Shown here one piece after another: positions 1 through 10,879 of a stretch of DNA of 64,000 bases. Each line of letters begins with the position of its first letter. Position 1 is the stretch's first letter. Under the pieces are notes generated by a model. The model did not search any database and had not been told where the DNA came from. It saw only the letters and a program-made list of their open reading frames with translations. A program made the position numbers and the translations under genes. Origin of the DNA: Catonia carolina (taxonomy: Eukaryota > Arthropoda > Insecta > Hemiptera > Achilidae); NCBI GenBank assembly GCA_035578175.1, contig JAQMRL010000007.1:49424727-49488726 (forward strand). The letters are read 5' to 3'.

Positions 1-489
1 ACTCCAAAAAAAATGTGTAAAATTTGATTTGTCTAAGTAACTGGGAAGTTATAGATTTAATAATGAGTGAATGAATCAACCAGTGAGCACTTTAGCAATT
101 ATATTTTACGATTTTTAATTTACTGCATGATTTGGCAATGTTTATATTGAAATATTTCCGGTGCTAAATTAAGGTGTAGTATAACTAAGACATAAGAATG
201 TAAACTGGAATTATTTCTCTGCAGAAATCGTAAAAGTTTTAGTTCTCTCTGTCAATTCATAAATTTTATTGGTGTAAATCTACCGAAAATTTAAATTTAA
301 AGTAATAAAACGTTGGGTTCATTGCCAGATATCATCACGACAGGTTGTAGCGATAGTTTAGTATACTGAGGCCTCAGGCGACCGCGGATTTCGAAGGTAC
401 CAGAGTTTGACAGTGTATATAGAATAATGAAATATTGTAGGGGAATTTTTGTCGATCGAAGGGAAACTAATGGTAATCGGCGGCTGTCA

Positions 490-792
490 TCACTGAACAG
501 AAGTAATTGTAATGGAGAGGAGTGAAATAAGAAAGAGGGGGGATGGCCTACGCAGGCAGGCAAGCAAGCAACTATCCATCCATCCATCCGGTGACCTTAC
601 AGGAGGAGGAGAACAAGAAGGAGGAAGAGAAGGAGGATCCGTTATTTCGGATTCCTTACAACCAACATTCCCCGTTAATTGTTCGACAAGTTGGCCAACA
701 GTTACGTCACCATCACTATCATCATAATAGACAGACCACCGGGTGCCTTCTGCCTGCTTCCATCCTTCCTCGTAAAACCATCCCGTACCCAC
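490..792 (-). other. unrecognised coding-like stretch, possible exon
   Basis: An open minus-strand frame lies in a locally GC-richer patch than its AT-rich surroundings. Its central part (about 600-760) reads like protein: an acidic YYDDSDGD segment followed by a VGQLVEQLTGN segment and a Pro/Ser-rich tail. The frame is closed upstream by an in-frame TAA near 801 and has no convincing ATG, so it would have to be an internal exon. A GTAAGG donor-like site follows the Pro-rich part. Two overlapping plus-strand frames (512-727 and 543-887) exist over the same bases, so open frames alone prove little. I recognise no family. It could be an exon of a gene running off the left edge, an old repeat or chance. 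Confidence 0.2.
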
Positions 793-984
793 AATACCCG
801 GTTAGATCCTGGCTCGTCTTCCTGATTTACAAACCAAATATAATCCCACTTAATCTTCCTGTAATCTATTTACTAAGTGCTAGTTGAGTTCAATACGTTT
901 AAGTTAATAAAATTAGAAATATAGAACTTGAGAGAAAAATCTGCAATTCTTTTTATTACTTGTTGCGGCTTAATTACAGTATGT

Positions 985-1331
985 TGTTGTTTAGGTCATC
1001 AGCCGAAAGGCTGGTTTGAACCTGTACAGGTTTTACTAAGTAAAACGAGGAGTGAGGTGGTTTACCAATGCCTTCCTCACCGAGTGGAAACGCATGCCGG
1101 ACCCTCTGAAAAGCACATATTTTCCAATCTGCAAATGCCACCTTCACTTCGTACACCTCAGGGTCTGACTGTATAATGAAATTCATTACTTTCAGAGGAG
1201 ATATCTCTGATTAGTATCTTTTACACCTCTACCTCTTCTGTTCTTAAATTATTCAGTCATTTGATTAGCTGACCATGTGATAAGAAACAGAACTGTTTAT
1301 TTAAGCCCTGCAAAGAACAGATTGAATTATA
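985..1331 (+). repeat. Rep-Y copy 1
   Basis: This is the first of six copies of a roughly 390-bp dispersed repeat. One end reads TTGTTTAGGTCATCAGCC and carries a small hairpin, CAGCC-GAAA-GGCTG. The other end in full copies reads CTGTCTGTTATGGGCA. This copy lacks that distal end. No long frame is present. Read in the opposite orientation, GGTTCAAACC near the hairpin resembles a pol III B box, but there is no convincing A box, so SINE status is unproven. Confidence 0.75.
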
Positions 1332-1794
1332 GTCTATAAAAACAATAACGAATTGCCATGAAGCAAAATTTTCGATATTTGGTTTTGATTTAATCTTCAC
1401 GTTTATTTACCCAGTGAAACCAAAAATTTTCTGGAGAAAAAATGACTACACAGATTACGAATGTTTGGAATTAACCATGTAATTCCAACACTAACAGTAT
1501 TTTACTCTGATGGAAGATAATAAAAAACCAACAGTTTTAATTTGAATGAAACACATGGCATTGGCTTTGTTCCCCTACAAACCCCAGTCAACTGTCTTCA
1601 GTCACGTTCTATGATACTACAATACCATTACCACTACAGTTGAATCTTGATAATTAACTGGAAAGCTGTTGGATTACCAAAAATTATGTATTACTAAGGG
1701 AACCGTTTAAAACAGTAATGAAAGGCTTCTCGGGGATCGATATAGTACGTAAATTTGAAAAATAATTTTAAAACATGCATTTATTAATAACCAC
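1332..1794. other. no feature recognised
   Basis: AT-rich sequence with no long frame, RNA gene or repeat that I recognise. Confidence 0.5.
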
Positions 1795-2478
1795 AATTGA
1801 ATCAGTCATTTCAGAAAGCCCATGAGTCAAAATTTTACATTTTTTCTTTAGTGCATTTTAGAACTAACTGAATGTAAACACACCATCCCTACAAAAATCA
1901 CATAAGTCTGGCTTTCCTTAAGTAGTAAAACAGTAAGGAAAAGCTTATCCTTAAGGATATAAAGTGCTTCCTTGGTATTAAAAAATGAAAGTGGATAATT
2001 TTTTATGCTTAAGCTTTATTTTCTAGTGGAAAAGGCTATACAAAAATCTTTTTCAGGGAGATAACTGCTGTTTGTGACGACGACGATAAACGTGAATAGT
2101 CCTGACAACCAACATTTTTCTTTCTTAAAATTACGAATTTCCATATTTATTACTGCAAAAAGCTATTTTAAGTCACTAATGTAAACTAGTTTAATAAATA
2201 ATTGTATACTATTGTACAACACAATTTTCTTCTGGTCTAACAACGTACTTTACAAAAAAACAACGCAGGTTAAGTCAAAATTATCACCTTTTTTCATTAA
2301 GTGGCTTATCTTTAAAAATAAAAAGTATACATTTTATACTAAAGGGGCAGGCCTCTGAAGAAATTATATTTTTTAATACTGTTTTCTTTTATTGAAACGT
2401 AGTAAATTACCAGTTTTTTAATTTTTCCAAAAGTTAGAATTTTTGACTTATGGGCTTTCTGAAATGACCGATTCAATT
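1795..2478. mobile_element. non-autonomous TIR element, 684 bp
   Basis: The ends are inverted repeats. Bases 1795-1832 and 2441-2478 match over 38 bp with two differences; the shared core includes GTCATTTCAGAAAGCCCAT. The interior is AT-rich and has no coding capacity. I could not define a clean target-site duplication, so the superfamily is open. The high similarity of the arms supports a MITE-type DNA transposon rather than chance. Confidence 0.65.
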
Positions 2479-2510
2479 AGCATCAACTTAAAATTAAAAT
2501 TTATAGTGGA

Positions 2511-2832
2511 CGCACCGGATTGGTCTAGAGGTAAAGTTGTCGCCGTGAGTCAGCTGTTTAAGAGCTGATTTTCGGAGACAAAGGTTACTGGTTCAAATCG
2601 TAGTAGACAGTTACTTTTATACGGATTTGAATACTAGACAGTGGTTACCGGTGTACTTTGATAGCTGGTATTCAATTAACCATACTCTCCCAGGAATGAT
2701 TGGCCTGAGTTTGTTCAAAACTACACCTCATTTACACGTCATACACGTCATCTTTACCTCATTGGGTCATGGGGTTTCTTATTGTTCTAAATTGAACAGA
2801 TTCTAACGTACACACATAAGAGATAAAAAAAT
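2511..2832 (+). mobile_element. SINE-2 copy 1 (tRNA-derived)
   Basis: The head has pol III promoter elements: A box TGGTCTAGAGG and B box GGTTCAAATCG. They are separated by a segment in which the tRNA anticodon region is replaced by a partial hairpin. The body continues about 220 bp and includes CATTGGGTCATGGGGTT. The tail is GAGATAAAAAAA. A second copy lies at 54587-54915. SINEs of this kind are transcribed by RNA polymerase III and mobilised in trans by a LINE; the partner is not identifiable here. Confidence 0.8.
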
Positions 2833-3337
2833 TACAGTACACACACTTTCTCTCGCTCTATCTAATACCGTATTTCTCTTTCGTGCGTCCAGAGGAGACA
2901 ACAGTAGTGGGAGTGCCTACTGTCTACATTCCATAATCATTAGTTACAGCTGTCGGATTACCAAACGTGTCGAACTAACAAAATGTCGGACTGTCAAGGT
3001 TCTACTGTATTTTACTCAGTACTGGTATATTTATCCTTGTGTGCTAACTTTGTCACAAATAAAAGACATTTGCTTCAAAACAAATGTACCATTAATATCT
3101 CAAATATAATTAACTGTTTTGTCTTAATCATTATATTAAAAAACATACTCAAGTAATGCATTAAAATTAACAAGCAATTATGTTATGTTATAAATGTAAG
3201 CTATGATTTGTGAGTCATTGTTTTGTTTCACACTTAACCACTACTACTGCTAAGAGATGAGATTCTTGGAAACCCTTTTATAAAGAACTGAATATACTAA
3301 TGTATACATAATATAACGCATATTGTATGTATAACTA
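2833..3337. other. no feature recognised
   Basis: AT-rich sequence without a supported gene or repeat. Confidence 0.5.
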
Positions 3338-3734
3338 CGCCCATAACAGGTAACTGGAGTGTTAAATTATTTGCACTCGATCTGCTAGTTTCTGGGCTAC
3401 AAAAAATAATTCTGTTTCTTATTACATGGTCAGCCAATTATATAACTGAAGCACTTAAGAACAAAATAAGTAGAGGTGTAAAAGACACTAGTCAGAGTTA
3501 TCTCCTCTAAAAGTAATGAATTTCATTATACAGCCAAACCCTGTGGTGAATGAAGTGAAGTTGTCATTTTCAGAGTGCAGAGTAGATGCTTTTCGGAGGA
3601 CCTGGCATGCTGATAAGCTTAGGCTACTTTTGTATTCAGTAAGGAAGGCAACTGTAAACCACCTTCCTCCTCGTTGTACTTAGTAAAACCTCTACAGGTT
3701 CAAACCAGCCTTTCGGCTGCTGACCTAAACAACA
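3338..3734 (-). repeat. Rep-Y copy 2, full length
   Basis: A near-full copy in reverse orientation runs from the GCCCATAACAG end to the hairpin end CAGCCTTTCGGCTG followed by CCTAAACAACA. It forms an inverted pair with copy 3 (3926-4236), with a Rep-X fragment between them. Confidence 0.75.
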
Positions 3735-3780
3735 TGTATAAGTATACTGATCTATTTAGGTTTAATACACTTACTTTCGG

Positions 3781-3925
3781 GATCTGGTTATAATAAATGT
3801 TAAAAACCCCTTCAATCAGACGAAGTGTCTTATGGCTAGTGACATTTTTTTTAAATGCTTACCTTTGACTCAGGGTAAAAACCATTAGTGATTTCTGTAT
3901 CTACTCTTTAAGAGAAATCGATTAA
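3781..3925 (+). repeat. Rep-X fragment
   Basis: A partial copy of the repeat better seen at 8816-9339. Shared landmarks in order are a CCCCTTCAATCAGACGAAG-like start, GGCTAGTGACATTTT, ACCTTTGACTCAGGG, CCATTAGTGATTTC and CTCTTTAAGAG. It sits in the spacer between two inverted Rep-Y copies. Confidence 0.6.
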
Positions 3926-4236
3926 CCATGCCTTCCTCACTGAGTGGAAAAGTACGCTTATCAGTATGCCGAGCCCTCTGAAAAGCACATATTTTCCACT
4001 CTATAAATGACACCTTCACTTCATTCATTACAGGGTCTGGCTGTATAATGAAATTCATTACTTTTAGAGGAGATAACTCTAATTAACGCCTTTTACACCT
4101 TTACCTCTTCTGTTCTTAAATGATTCAGTCATTCAATTGGCTGACCATGTGATAAGAAACAGAACTATTTATTTTAGCCCCGTAATGAACAGATTGAGTG
4201 TAAATAATTTGACACTTTACCTGTCTGTTATGGGCA
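3926..4236 (+). repeat. Rep-Y copy 3, truncated at the hairpin end
   Basis: It starts inside the repeat (ACCATGCCTTCCTCACTG) and runs to the intact far end CTGTCTGTTATGGGCA. It lacks the first 70 or so bases that carry the hairpin. It is inverted relative to copy 2. Confidence 0.75.
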
Positions 4237-4806
4237 GCTACAAAAGTTATGAAATAATTATAAACCTTCATTCGGATCATATGGAATTATTTTCAACATG
4301 TACTGTGTTATAAAGTTATTAATAGTAAGTTTCATTGTAATTTGAATATTATTGCATAAAATTATAATAAATGTTTCATAAATTTAATATTTTTGAACTG
4401 CATTCATATCAGCTAAAAACGAGTTGCGTAATATGCCTATTAAATTTAAAGCACGCTTCTTTATACTGTAAGATTGGTAGCAAAATGTTTGGATCGGCTA
4501 AATATTACTGTAAATTTCGTTTTTTCTTTTCTTAGTATGTAAATATAACAAGTTTTATGTAGTAAATAACTCAATCCCGCCCACAGGTTAAACCTGTGCA
4601 GAAATTGGGAATATATTTGTAAATAAATATTATCATCCTTTATTTCTCTTAGAATTCTGCAAAACTTTTATTTCTTTTCTAAATTATTTTTTGACTACTT
4701 ATATCCTTTGTAATTATTTATATTTTTGCAGATCGTTTTTTGTTTTGTTAGTGTCTTAACATTAATTTTGTTGTTTTCATTTTTTACAATTTTTAACTAT
4801 AGTCCC
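4237..4806. other. no feature recognised
   Basis: Very AT-rich, with no long frame. I see no repeat match within the window. Confidence 0.5.
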
Positions 4807-5182
4807 ATTCCCGAAAAAAAACACCTGTCTTTAAACATCAATACCTTTTGAACCGTTGTATGCAAAAACAATTACGATACATCAAATTAAAGCTTGTTTT
4901 ATTGTTGATTACAGGATGTACATTAACATTTTCGGAAATTAATAGTGTATTATATACCCTAAACGAATTACGTATACCCTGTTTTTAACCACTTCTCTAG
5001 TATAGCCAGTTTCAAGGTACTATTACTTTGTTCACGAGTACTTTAAAATGTATAGGGCTACAAAGTAATCCTGTAACCAACAATAAAACAAGTTTTAATT
5101 TTTTTGATGTATCGTAATTGTTTTTACAAACAACGGTTCAAAAGATATTGCTGTTTAAAGACAGGTGTTTTCTTTCGTGAAT
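4807..5182. mobile_element. foldback element with about 110-bp inverted arms
   Basis: Left arm 4807-4916 and right arm 5068-5182 are imperfect inverted repeats, separated by about 150 bp. Shared blocks include AACACCTGTCTTTAAA, CAATTACGATACATCAAA and ATTACAGGAT. A further inner pair, ATTACTTTGT and ACAAAGTAAT, lies in the spacer. There is no coding capacity. This is typical of foldback-type MITEs. I did not find a target-site duplication. Confidence 0.7.
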
Positions 5183-5532
5183 CATATTATAATCGTATCA
5201 AATCTTTCATTCTGAAGATATGGTCATAGGCCTAAATAGGCCAAAATCTTGTCGTTTTCCTCATGGTTGTTGATTCCTCTAATTATTTATAACTACAAAT
5301 TTCCTTGTTACATTCTCCGTTTATCTCCACAAAATTTTCTACCTCATTTCTAATTTATTTTACATCTAAACTAAGTATAAAGATTTAATTTATTATTGAT
5401 CGACTATTACAAGAATGTTAACATAGGATTTAATTTATCAGCGCATAAATTGATAATTATTATTTTTTAATAATTACTAAGGTTACAAAGACGTGAAGGA
5501 AATGATACACTCATAACCTTCGGGTGCTGACA

Positions 5533-5550
5533 GAGGTGACTCGTCACCTC
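5533..5550. other. 7-bp stem hairpin GAGGTGA/TCACCTC
   Basis: A perfect 7-bp stem with a CTCG tetraloop lies inside a wider partial pairing (ATAACC at about 5513 with GGTTAT near 5560, and AGGAAAT with ATTTCCT outside that). No protein-coding context is visible and the function is unknown. Confidence 0.5.
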
Positions 5551-5696
5551 AGGGAGGGTTATATTTCCTCAGGGTTTCCGTAATACGGTTTGAATGTGTT
5601 TTTAACTCAGCTTTTCTTTACTTAGACCGTTTGCTATGAATTGATATCCTTTAAAGTTGAAATTTAAGGTTTTTGTACTACTGTATGAGAGTGCAT

Positions 5697-5714
5697 GGGG
5701 TGACCGTTCACCCC
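5697..5714. other. 7-bp stem hairpin GGGGTGA/TCACCCC
   Basis: A second hairpin of the same GNGGTGA-loop-TCACCNC form, with loop CCGT, lies 164 bp after the previous one. The rest of 5183-6892 is AT-rich and shows no gene that I can support. Confidence 0.5.
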
Positions 5715-6892
5715 TATTACCATAGTTGTTTGTAAAACTTTTGTAGTATGTGGTTTAAAAAATGGAAATTTTTTGAATTTTCTATTAATTGTTTACCCAC
5801 TTACTAAATTTCCAATTACATACATTTGAAAAAATTGACACATGAATACAACGTTTCAAGGAGTAGATCACTAGTCACTGGGCGCTTCGCATGTTATACG
5901 GCATCTTTGGTCAAGCTGGAATTAACACACTGATTTTTTTTAGAATATAACGATTGGAAAAATTAAAGAAATTATCATACAAAAATCTTTGCAAACCATA
6001 TTTTTTCAATGTCGCTTCACGTTAAAACAAACTTCCCTCGTCAATTTTCCCAAAATATAATTACCAAATTTTCTTGGGCAAAACGTGGTTTAGCTGATAC
6101 CGATAGCCATAGTTCTCCTAAAATTCAAAAGCAGTTTAAGTGTTACATTTACATTTAACGGAGGTCAAAAGACAGAAAGATTGAAAACAGCTGCACAAAA
6201 TGAAGGAAATAAGCACGTGTAGAATATTGGACAAAAATAAGCACAAATCGTTTTAAAAAATTTTCGTATGTTACAAGAACTTATATTTTTTATAAACTTT
6301 CTATAACTTATAAATATATCAGAAATTATATTGAGAAAACATGAATAAACCGAGAAAAATTAATACTCGAACCAAATTCAGACAACTAACTACAGACTTT
6401 AAGGGCTTCCATTAAGAGCAAAAACAAAACACAGGGTGGACAGAAGAAATGAAAAGTCTACATTTATGCTAAGAATTTGGGCTGCAAAAAGTGCTTCCAA
6501 AAAAATCTAAAGTCACGTCACTTGGTCTAAAACTATCCCTAAACGAGAAAAAACTTATAAATACATAAATAACATGATAAAATGCTATTCATAATTTTTT
6601 ATGATAAAAATATTTTTTCTTGCTCTGAGTTTCATCCATTGTTACCTAACTAATCAGTCAGATTTGAATTTACTGGAACACTAAATTTCTGGGCTCACAT
6701 CCAGATATTTTGATTCTGGACGACCTGATGTTTGAAAAAGAAGAACTAAAAATTTACCTATCCTAGGACAGGTGAAATCATAGTTGGATAGGTTAATTTC
6801 ACACTTCGTTCATAAATTTAATAGCAGAGATAATATACACGAATATCTAATGTAAATAATTTATATGTAAAAACAGGTTTTTTTTTAAATAA

Positions 6893-8815
6893 TTTTTTTT
6901 TTTTTTTGGGGGGCTCCCAAACTCCCCTACACCCCGCCGTCTCCACCCACTACTATGGCTGGTCGCAAGGATGCGAGGTGGTACAGTAGAACAGCAAGAT
7001 AATTTCGCCTTAGTATACCGCACCATTACAACTTAACGTAGTCATTCTTTCTTTTCTAAAAAACAGTCAGCCGCTGAGCTTAACATACACCACATAGACA
7101 CAAATAACACATAAAAATACATAAAATAACATAAAGATCACGCAGTATTTACAGCCTTCCTTCACAGTATCCTGTACAGTTTTTCTTTAAGTTTGCTATC
7201 TCTGTGAAATAGATCTACCTCTCCATTTATTTCATTGGCTGTAGCTATACATCTATTGATTGGAGCTATTTTACTTTTTGTAGCTCCAGCAAACAACCTA
7301 AAACTTCTTAAAGCTGTGCTAGGTACTCTCAGAAAAATCTTCGAGATATCCGGAACTTCAACTCTTGAGTGCAGAATGTTGTAAATATAAAGTACTTCCA
7401 TCACTCTACGTCGCGTGCTCAGACTCTGAAGCCCGTAGAATGAGAGGGCATCCGCATAGCCATCAAATTTTCTCCCAGATCTACATTCCAACTTATAAAT
7501 TAGTCTTTTCTGCACCCTCTCTAGTTCCTTTTCTGTGACGTCCCTTCTATAGTTTCACACCGTAGAACAATACTCGAGGACGGAACGCACAAGGCTCTTA
7601 TAAAGTCTAAGTACTGTCTTCTCAAATTTGAAATCACGACTAATCCAAGCTATGAGTCCTAAGTTCCTTCGAGCTTTTGCAGCTATTGAAGCTACTTGCT
7701 CACGGAATAATAGCTTGGAGTCAAACAACACACCAAGGTCCATGGTGCTGGTCTTTCTTATGATTTCGTTATGGCCAAGAATGTACTTGTGTACATAGCT
7801 CATCGTTTTTCTTGAATAAGTTATAACGAAAGTTTTAGCTAAGTTTAAATAGAGCCTGTTTTGCAGTGACCATAGCTGTATTAAATCAATATCTCTCTGA
7901 AGTACACTGCACTCAGCTGCGTTATTGGATGTGGCACAAACTTTCAAATCATCTGCGTACATATAAATGTTTGATTTAATATTACAAACAATATCGTTGA
8001 CGAAACATACAAAAAGTAAAGGACCGAGAATCGAACCCTGAGGAACTCCTGAAGTAGCCAGATGTTCATCCGACACTCTACCTCCAACCTTCACTACAAA
8101 ACTTTGCTCATGAAGATACGACTGCAACCATTTAAGAAGACTGCTGCCAACACTCATATCCCTTAATTTGTTCAATAAAACATCGTGTGACACTGTGTCA
8201 AAAGCTTTTTTAAAGTCAAAGTACACGCAGTCAACCTGGTTAGCCATCTCGACGAGAGGAGCCGCAAAATCCATGATTTGCATTAGATTCGTAGTAGTTG
8301 ATCTTCCTCTGATGAACCCATGCTGATTAGGCACAATGTTATCTTTTAGCCTACCATAAAGATGACTATGTATAATCCGCTCGAAAACCCTTGAAAAGAC
8401 GCAAAGTACCGAAATGGGACGATAATTCTTCAGGTCGTGACGATCACCTTCCTTCGGCACTGGTGTTACAAGTGCTCTCTTCCAAAGGTTGGGAAATTCC
8501 CCACACGTTAAGCTCCAATTAAACAGCCTAACCAAAACTGGAGCAATTAAGCACGCAATCCCCTTAATAATGAAAGCTGGTATACCATCTACTACAGCAG
8601 CAGATCTGGGCTTCATCGTGCCTATCGCAGCAATGACGTCCTCAACTGATATACAAGGAATCTTATGATTTCCCCCTCCGCAATCCTCTTCCAGAATGTC
8701 AACGATCGGGGTCGTAGCCGGCTGATAAACCGACTCAAAATATTCTGCAAACCGCTCAGCGATCTCAGGAGCGTCAGTTATTGTCTTGCCATCAACTACA
8801 ACCGGTCTCACACCT
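6893..8815 (-). mobile_element. 5'-truncated LINE (Jockey/CR1-like)
   Basis: On the minus strand this copy runs from a sharp 5' truncation at about 8815 through a reverse-transcriptase frame. A GC-richer 3' untranslated region (about 6908-7161) follows, ending in a poly(A) tail seen here as 15 T at 6893-6907. No endonuclease domain remains. The 5' end abuts the left terminus of Rep-X copy 2. I could not define the target-site duplication. Long poly(A) and RT motif style fit the Jockey/CR1 group, but clade placement needs a phylogeny. Confidence 0.8.
7162..8811 (-). pseudogene. LINE reverse transcriptase, broken by one TGA
   Basis: The frame encodes an RNA-directed DNA polymerase that would copy the element's RNA at a nicked target. 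Counting from 8811, landmarks are NYRPIS near residue 129, FDFKKAFD near 198, GVPQGS near 255 and the catalytic YADD near 285. The first open segment ends at a TGA at 7557-7555. The same frame then continues open to 7162, and the residues after the break (a KELERVQKRL block) match the expected thumb/C-terminal region. The break is therefore a single nonsense substitution, probably of a tryptophan codon. The first codon shown is GTG directly after an in-frame TAA; it is a truncation artefact, not a natural start. The copy is dead both by truncation and by this stop. Confidence 0.88.
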
Positions 8816-9339
8816 TAATAATAACAATAATAAAAATCCCTTTCATGAGACGACGCGTTTCATGGCTGGTGGCAATTTTTAAAAAGGCATACCTTTGACT
8901 TATGACAACACCATTAGTGATTTCATACCTACTCTTTAAGAGGAATCTAATGACACTATTTTTGTTTCCAAATTCCGACTTTTATTTCTTGACTTCCGGT
9001 TTTGGGCCACTTCCGGTCAAAATCAAAACTTCAAACCCAATCCAGGTCCACGAACGTTTTTGTGTAGATAACGAATCAAAAAACCGTTTTTTGCTATCTC
9101 TTGTAGTTTGACTTTGATTTTTTTGACTTCTGTTTTGGGCCACTTCCGGTCAAAACCGGAACTTCAAACCCAATTCAGGGCCACTAACTTTTTGTGTAGA
9201 TAACGAATCCGAAAACCGTTTGTTGCTATCTCTTATAGTTTTCGACATCTGGGTGTGACAAACGGACGAAGAAAACAAAATGATAGTGATGACAATTTTA
9301 AAAATTGCCACCAATTATTGTTATTACACAAATGACTGT
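8816..9339 (+). repeat. Rep-X copy 2 with internal tandem duplication
   Basis: The ends are inverted: TAATAACAATAAT at the left and ATTATTGTTATTA at the right, each followed inward by GGTGGCAATTTTTAAAA-type sequence. Inside, a block of about 120 bp occurs twice in tandem (about 8965-9115 and 9116-9240). Each unit has GGGCCACTTCCGGTCAAAA and TTTGTGTAGATAACGAATC. No genuine gene is seen. Other copies lie at 3781-3925 and 40022-41663. Terminal inversion suggests a MITE-like DNA element. Confidence 0.65.
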
Positions 9340-10345
9340 CGCAATTTATAAGAAAATAATTTAAAACTAATTTTAATAAATTTTACAATGAACTGAACTG
9401 CCATTGAGATTCCAGGTATATATCAAATAACGGTTTTAAAAACGCTGTACTTAAATGAGATCTATTAGATACACCGTAGTAATAATAATACAACCAGGCA
9501 AATTACATTCTTATTTATATTCATCTATCAACGAAAATATTTCAGGAACCGGTATGTGTTGGAATTTATCTGTTTACATCACTGGTGTTGTATAACCAGT
9601 AAATATCAAGAGAGTAATTCCTTTTTAATTCTATATTTTATAAATTTAAATAGAATCTCAACTACAGTTTAATTTACTGAAATACAGTTCGAAAATATTC
9701 AATACACTATGCGTGTTTTATACAAAGTATTTTTCCTTTATTGGGTTCTTTAAACCAAGTAAAGTAACGTTAAACATTTTTAAAAGATCTTTTTGCAGTA
9801 TAAACTCCCTGCATTTTTTTATTGTAGGTTATTCTCTTTCTTAAAATCCATCCTGTTCTGATTTTTCTCTTCGAGGGAACGTTTGAAATCAGTAATCAGT
9901 TGGTCAGAACTTGGCTTGATCTTAATAAATTTTTTGGGTTTATTCCAAGTTTTTTAATGTATTTTTTGCCTTCTTATATAATTTAATTATATTTTGATAA
10001 TTTGTTTTGTCATCCATCCTATACAGGTTTCCGTAGAATTTTCGTCTTCGTTTTCATTAATCGTTCGTTTTTCCTGTATAGTTCTTCTCTTCTTTTTAAC
10101 CATTACCTCTCGAAGGATCTGTCTTTTGAATCTCAGCTTCTTTTAAAACAGTATTCCCGGTCATCTTAAGGTTTTAACAAAATAGTATAATGTCTAATTT
10201 TGGTTATCTCAAGAGTGCTTTCATCTTATGTAGGTTGTAAGTTCTACAAAGTTTCTTGGTTGCCGTTGTTCACTTCCTTTGCGCTGATCTTCCACTGTAT
10301 TATTAATCTAGGCACTAGAACTTACCAATTTTCCTATTTTTCCGT
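9340..10345. other. no feature recognised
   Basis: AT-rich sequence without a supported frame or repeat. Confidence 0.5.
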
Positions 10346-10372
10346 AGTTATATAGGCAAGAGAAAGTAAAAG
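10346..10372 (+). repeat. solo right end of Rep-A
   Basis: The sequence TTATATAGGCAAGAGAAAG plus TAAAAG matches the right terminus of the 950-bp Rep-A elements, but no body precedes it. It may be a highly truncated copy or an ancestral end. Confidence 0.55.
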
Positions 10373-10879
10373 TAATTATGACAGTTTGGCACATGACGTT
10401 GGTCTACATTGAGGTGAGGAATAATTGTAATACGTAAAAATCCCATTTTCGCACTTTGTTGGATAAGCTACTTTGGCCTTAAACCTTCACACCTTGATGT
10501 CATATTTTTGAATACATACACACATCATTTTGTACAACCTATTAATTTTGTGATAGCCTACTTAGAGATACTTATTTGTGAGGCGCCCGGTATACGAGAA
10601 AGTATGTCATATTTTAGCACGTAGTATTAAAGTATTTCTTTAATTAATTCTTTGTATTTTGGTAGTTTCACAGAAAGAGAATCTGCGAAAGGTCAAGAAA
10701 TGCTACAGTATTGTAGCGACATTTTAGTTTGGCGGAGGTATTTCAGGAGTGAACCGTTAACGTTAAACGTTACGTCACTTGGTGATCCGCTTTAAGTAAA
10801 GCGCCTACTTTTGATACTGTGAAAAGTAGCTGTTATAATAGGCTTAAATATTTGAATATAACCTAAATATATTTAAAAA
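10373..10879. other. no feature recognised
   Basis: No gene or repeat identified. Confidence 0.5.

Noticed and set aside
7162..7515. Separate 117-codon gene downstream of the reverse transcriptase
   Set aside because: It is the same frame as the RT, separated only by the TGA at 7555-7557, so it is the C-terminal part of one broken frame.
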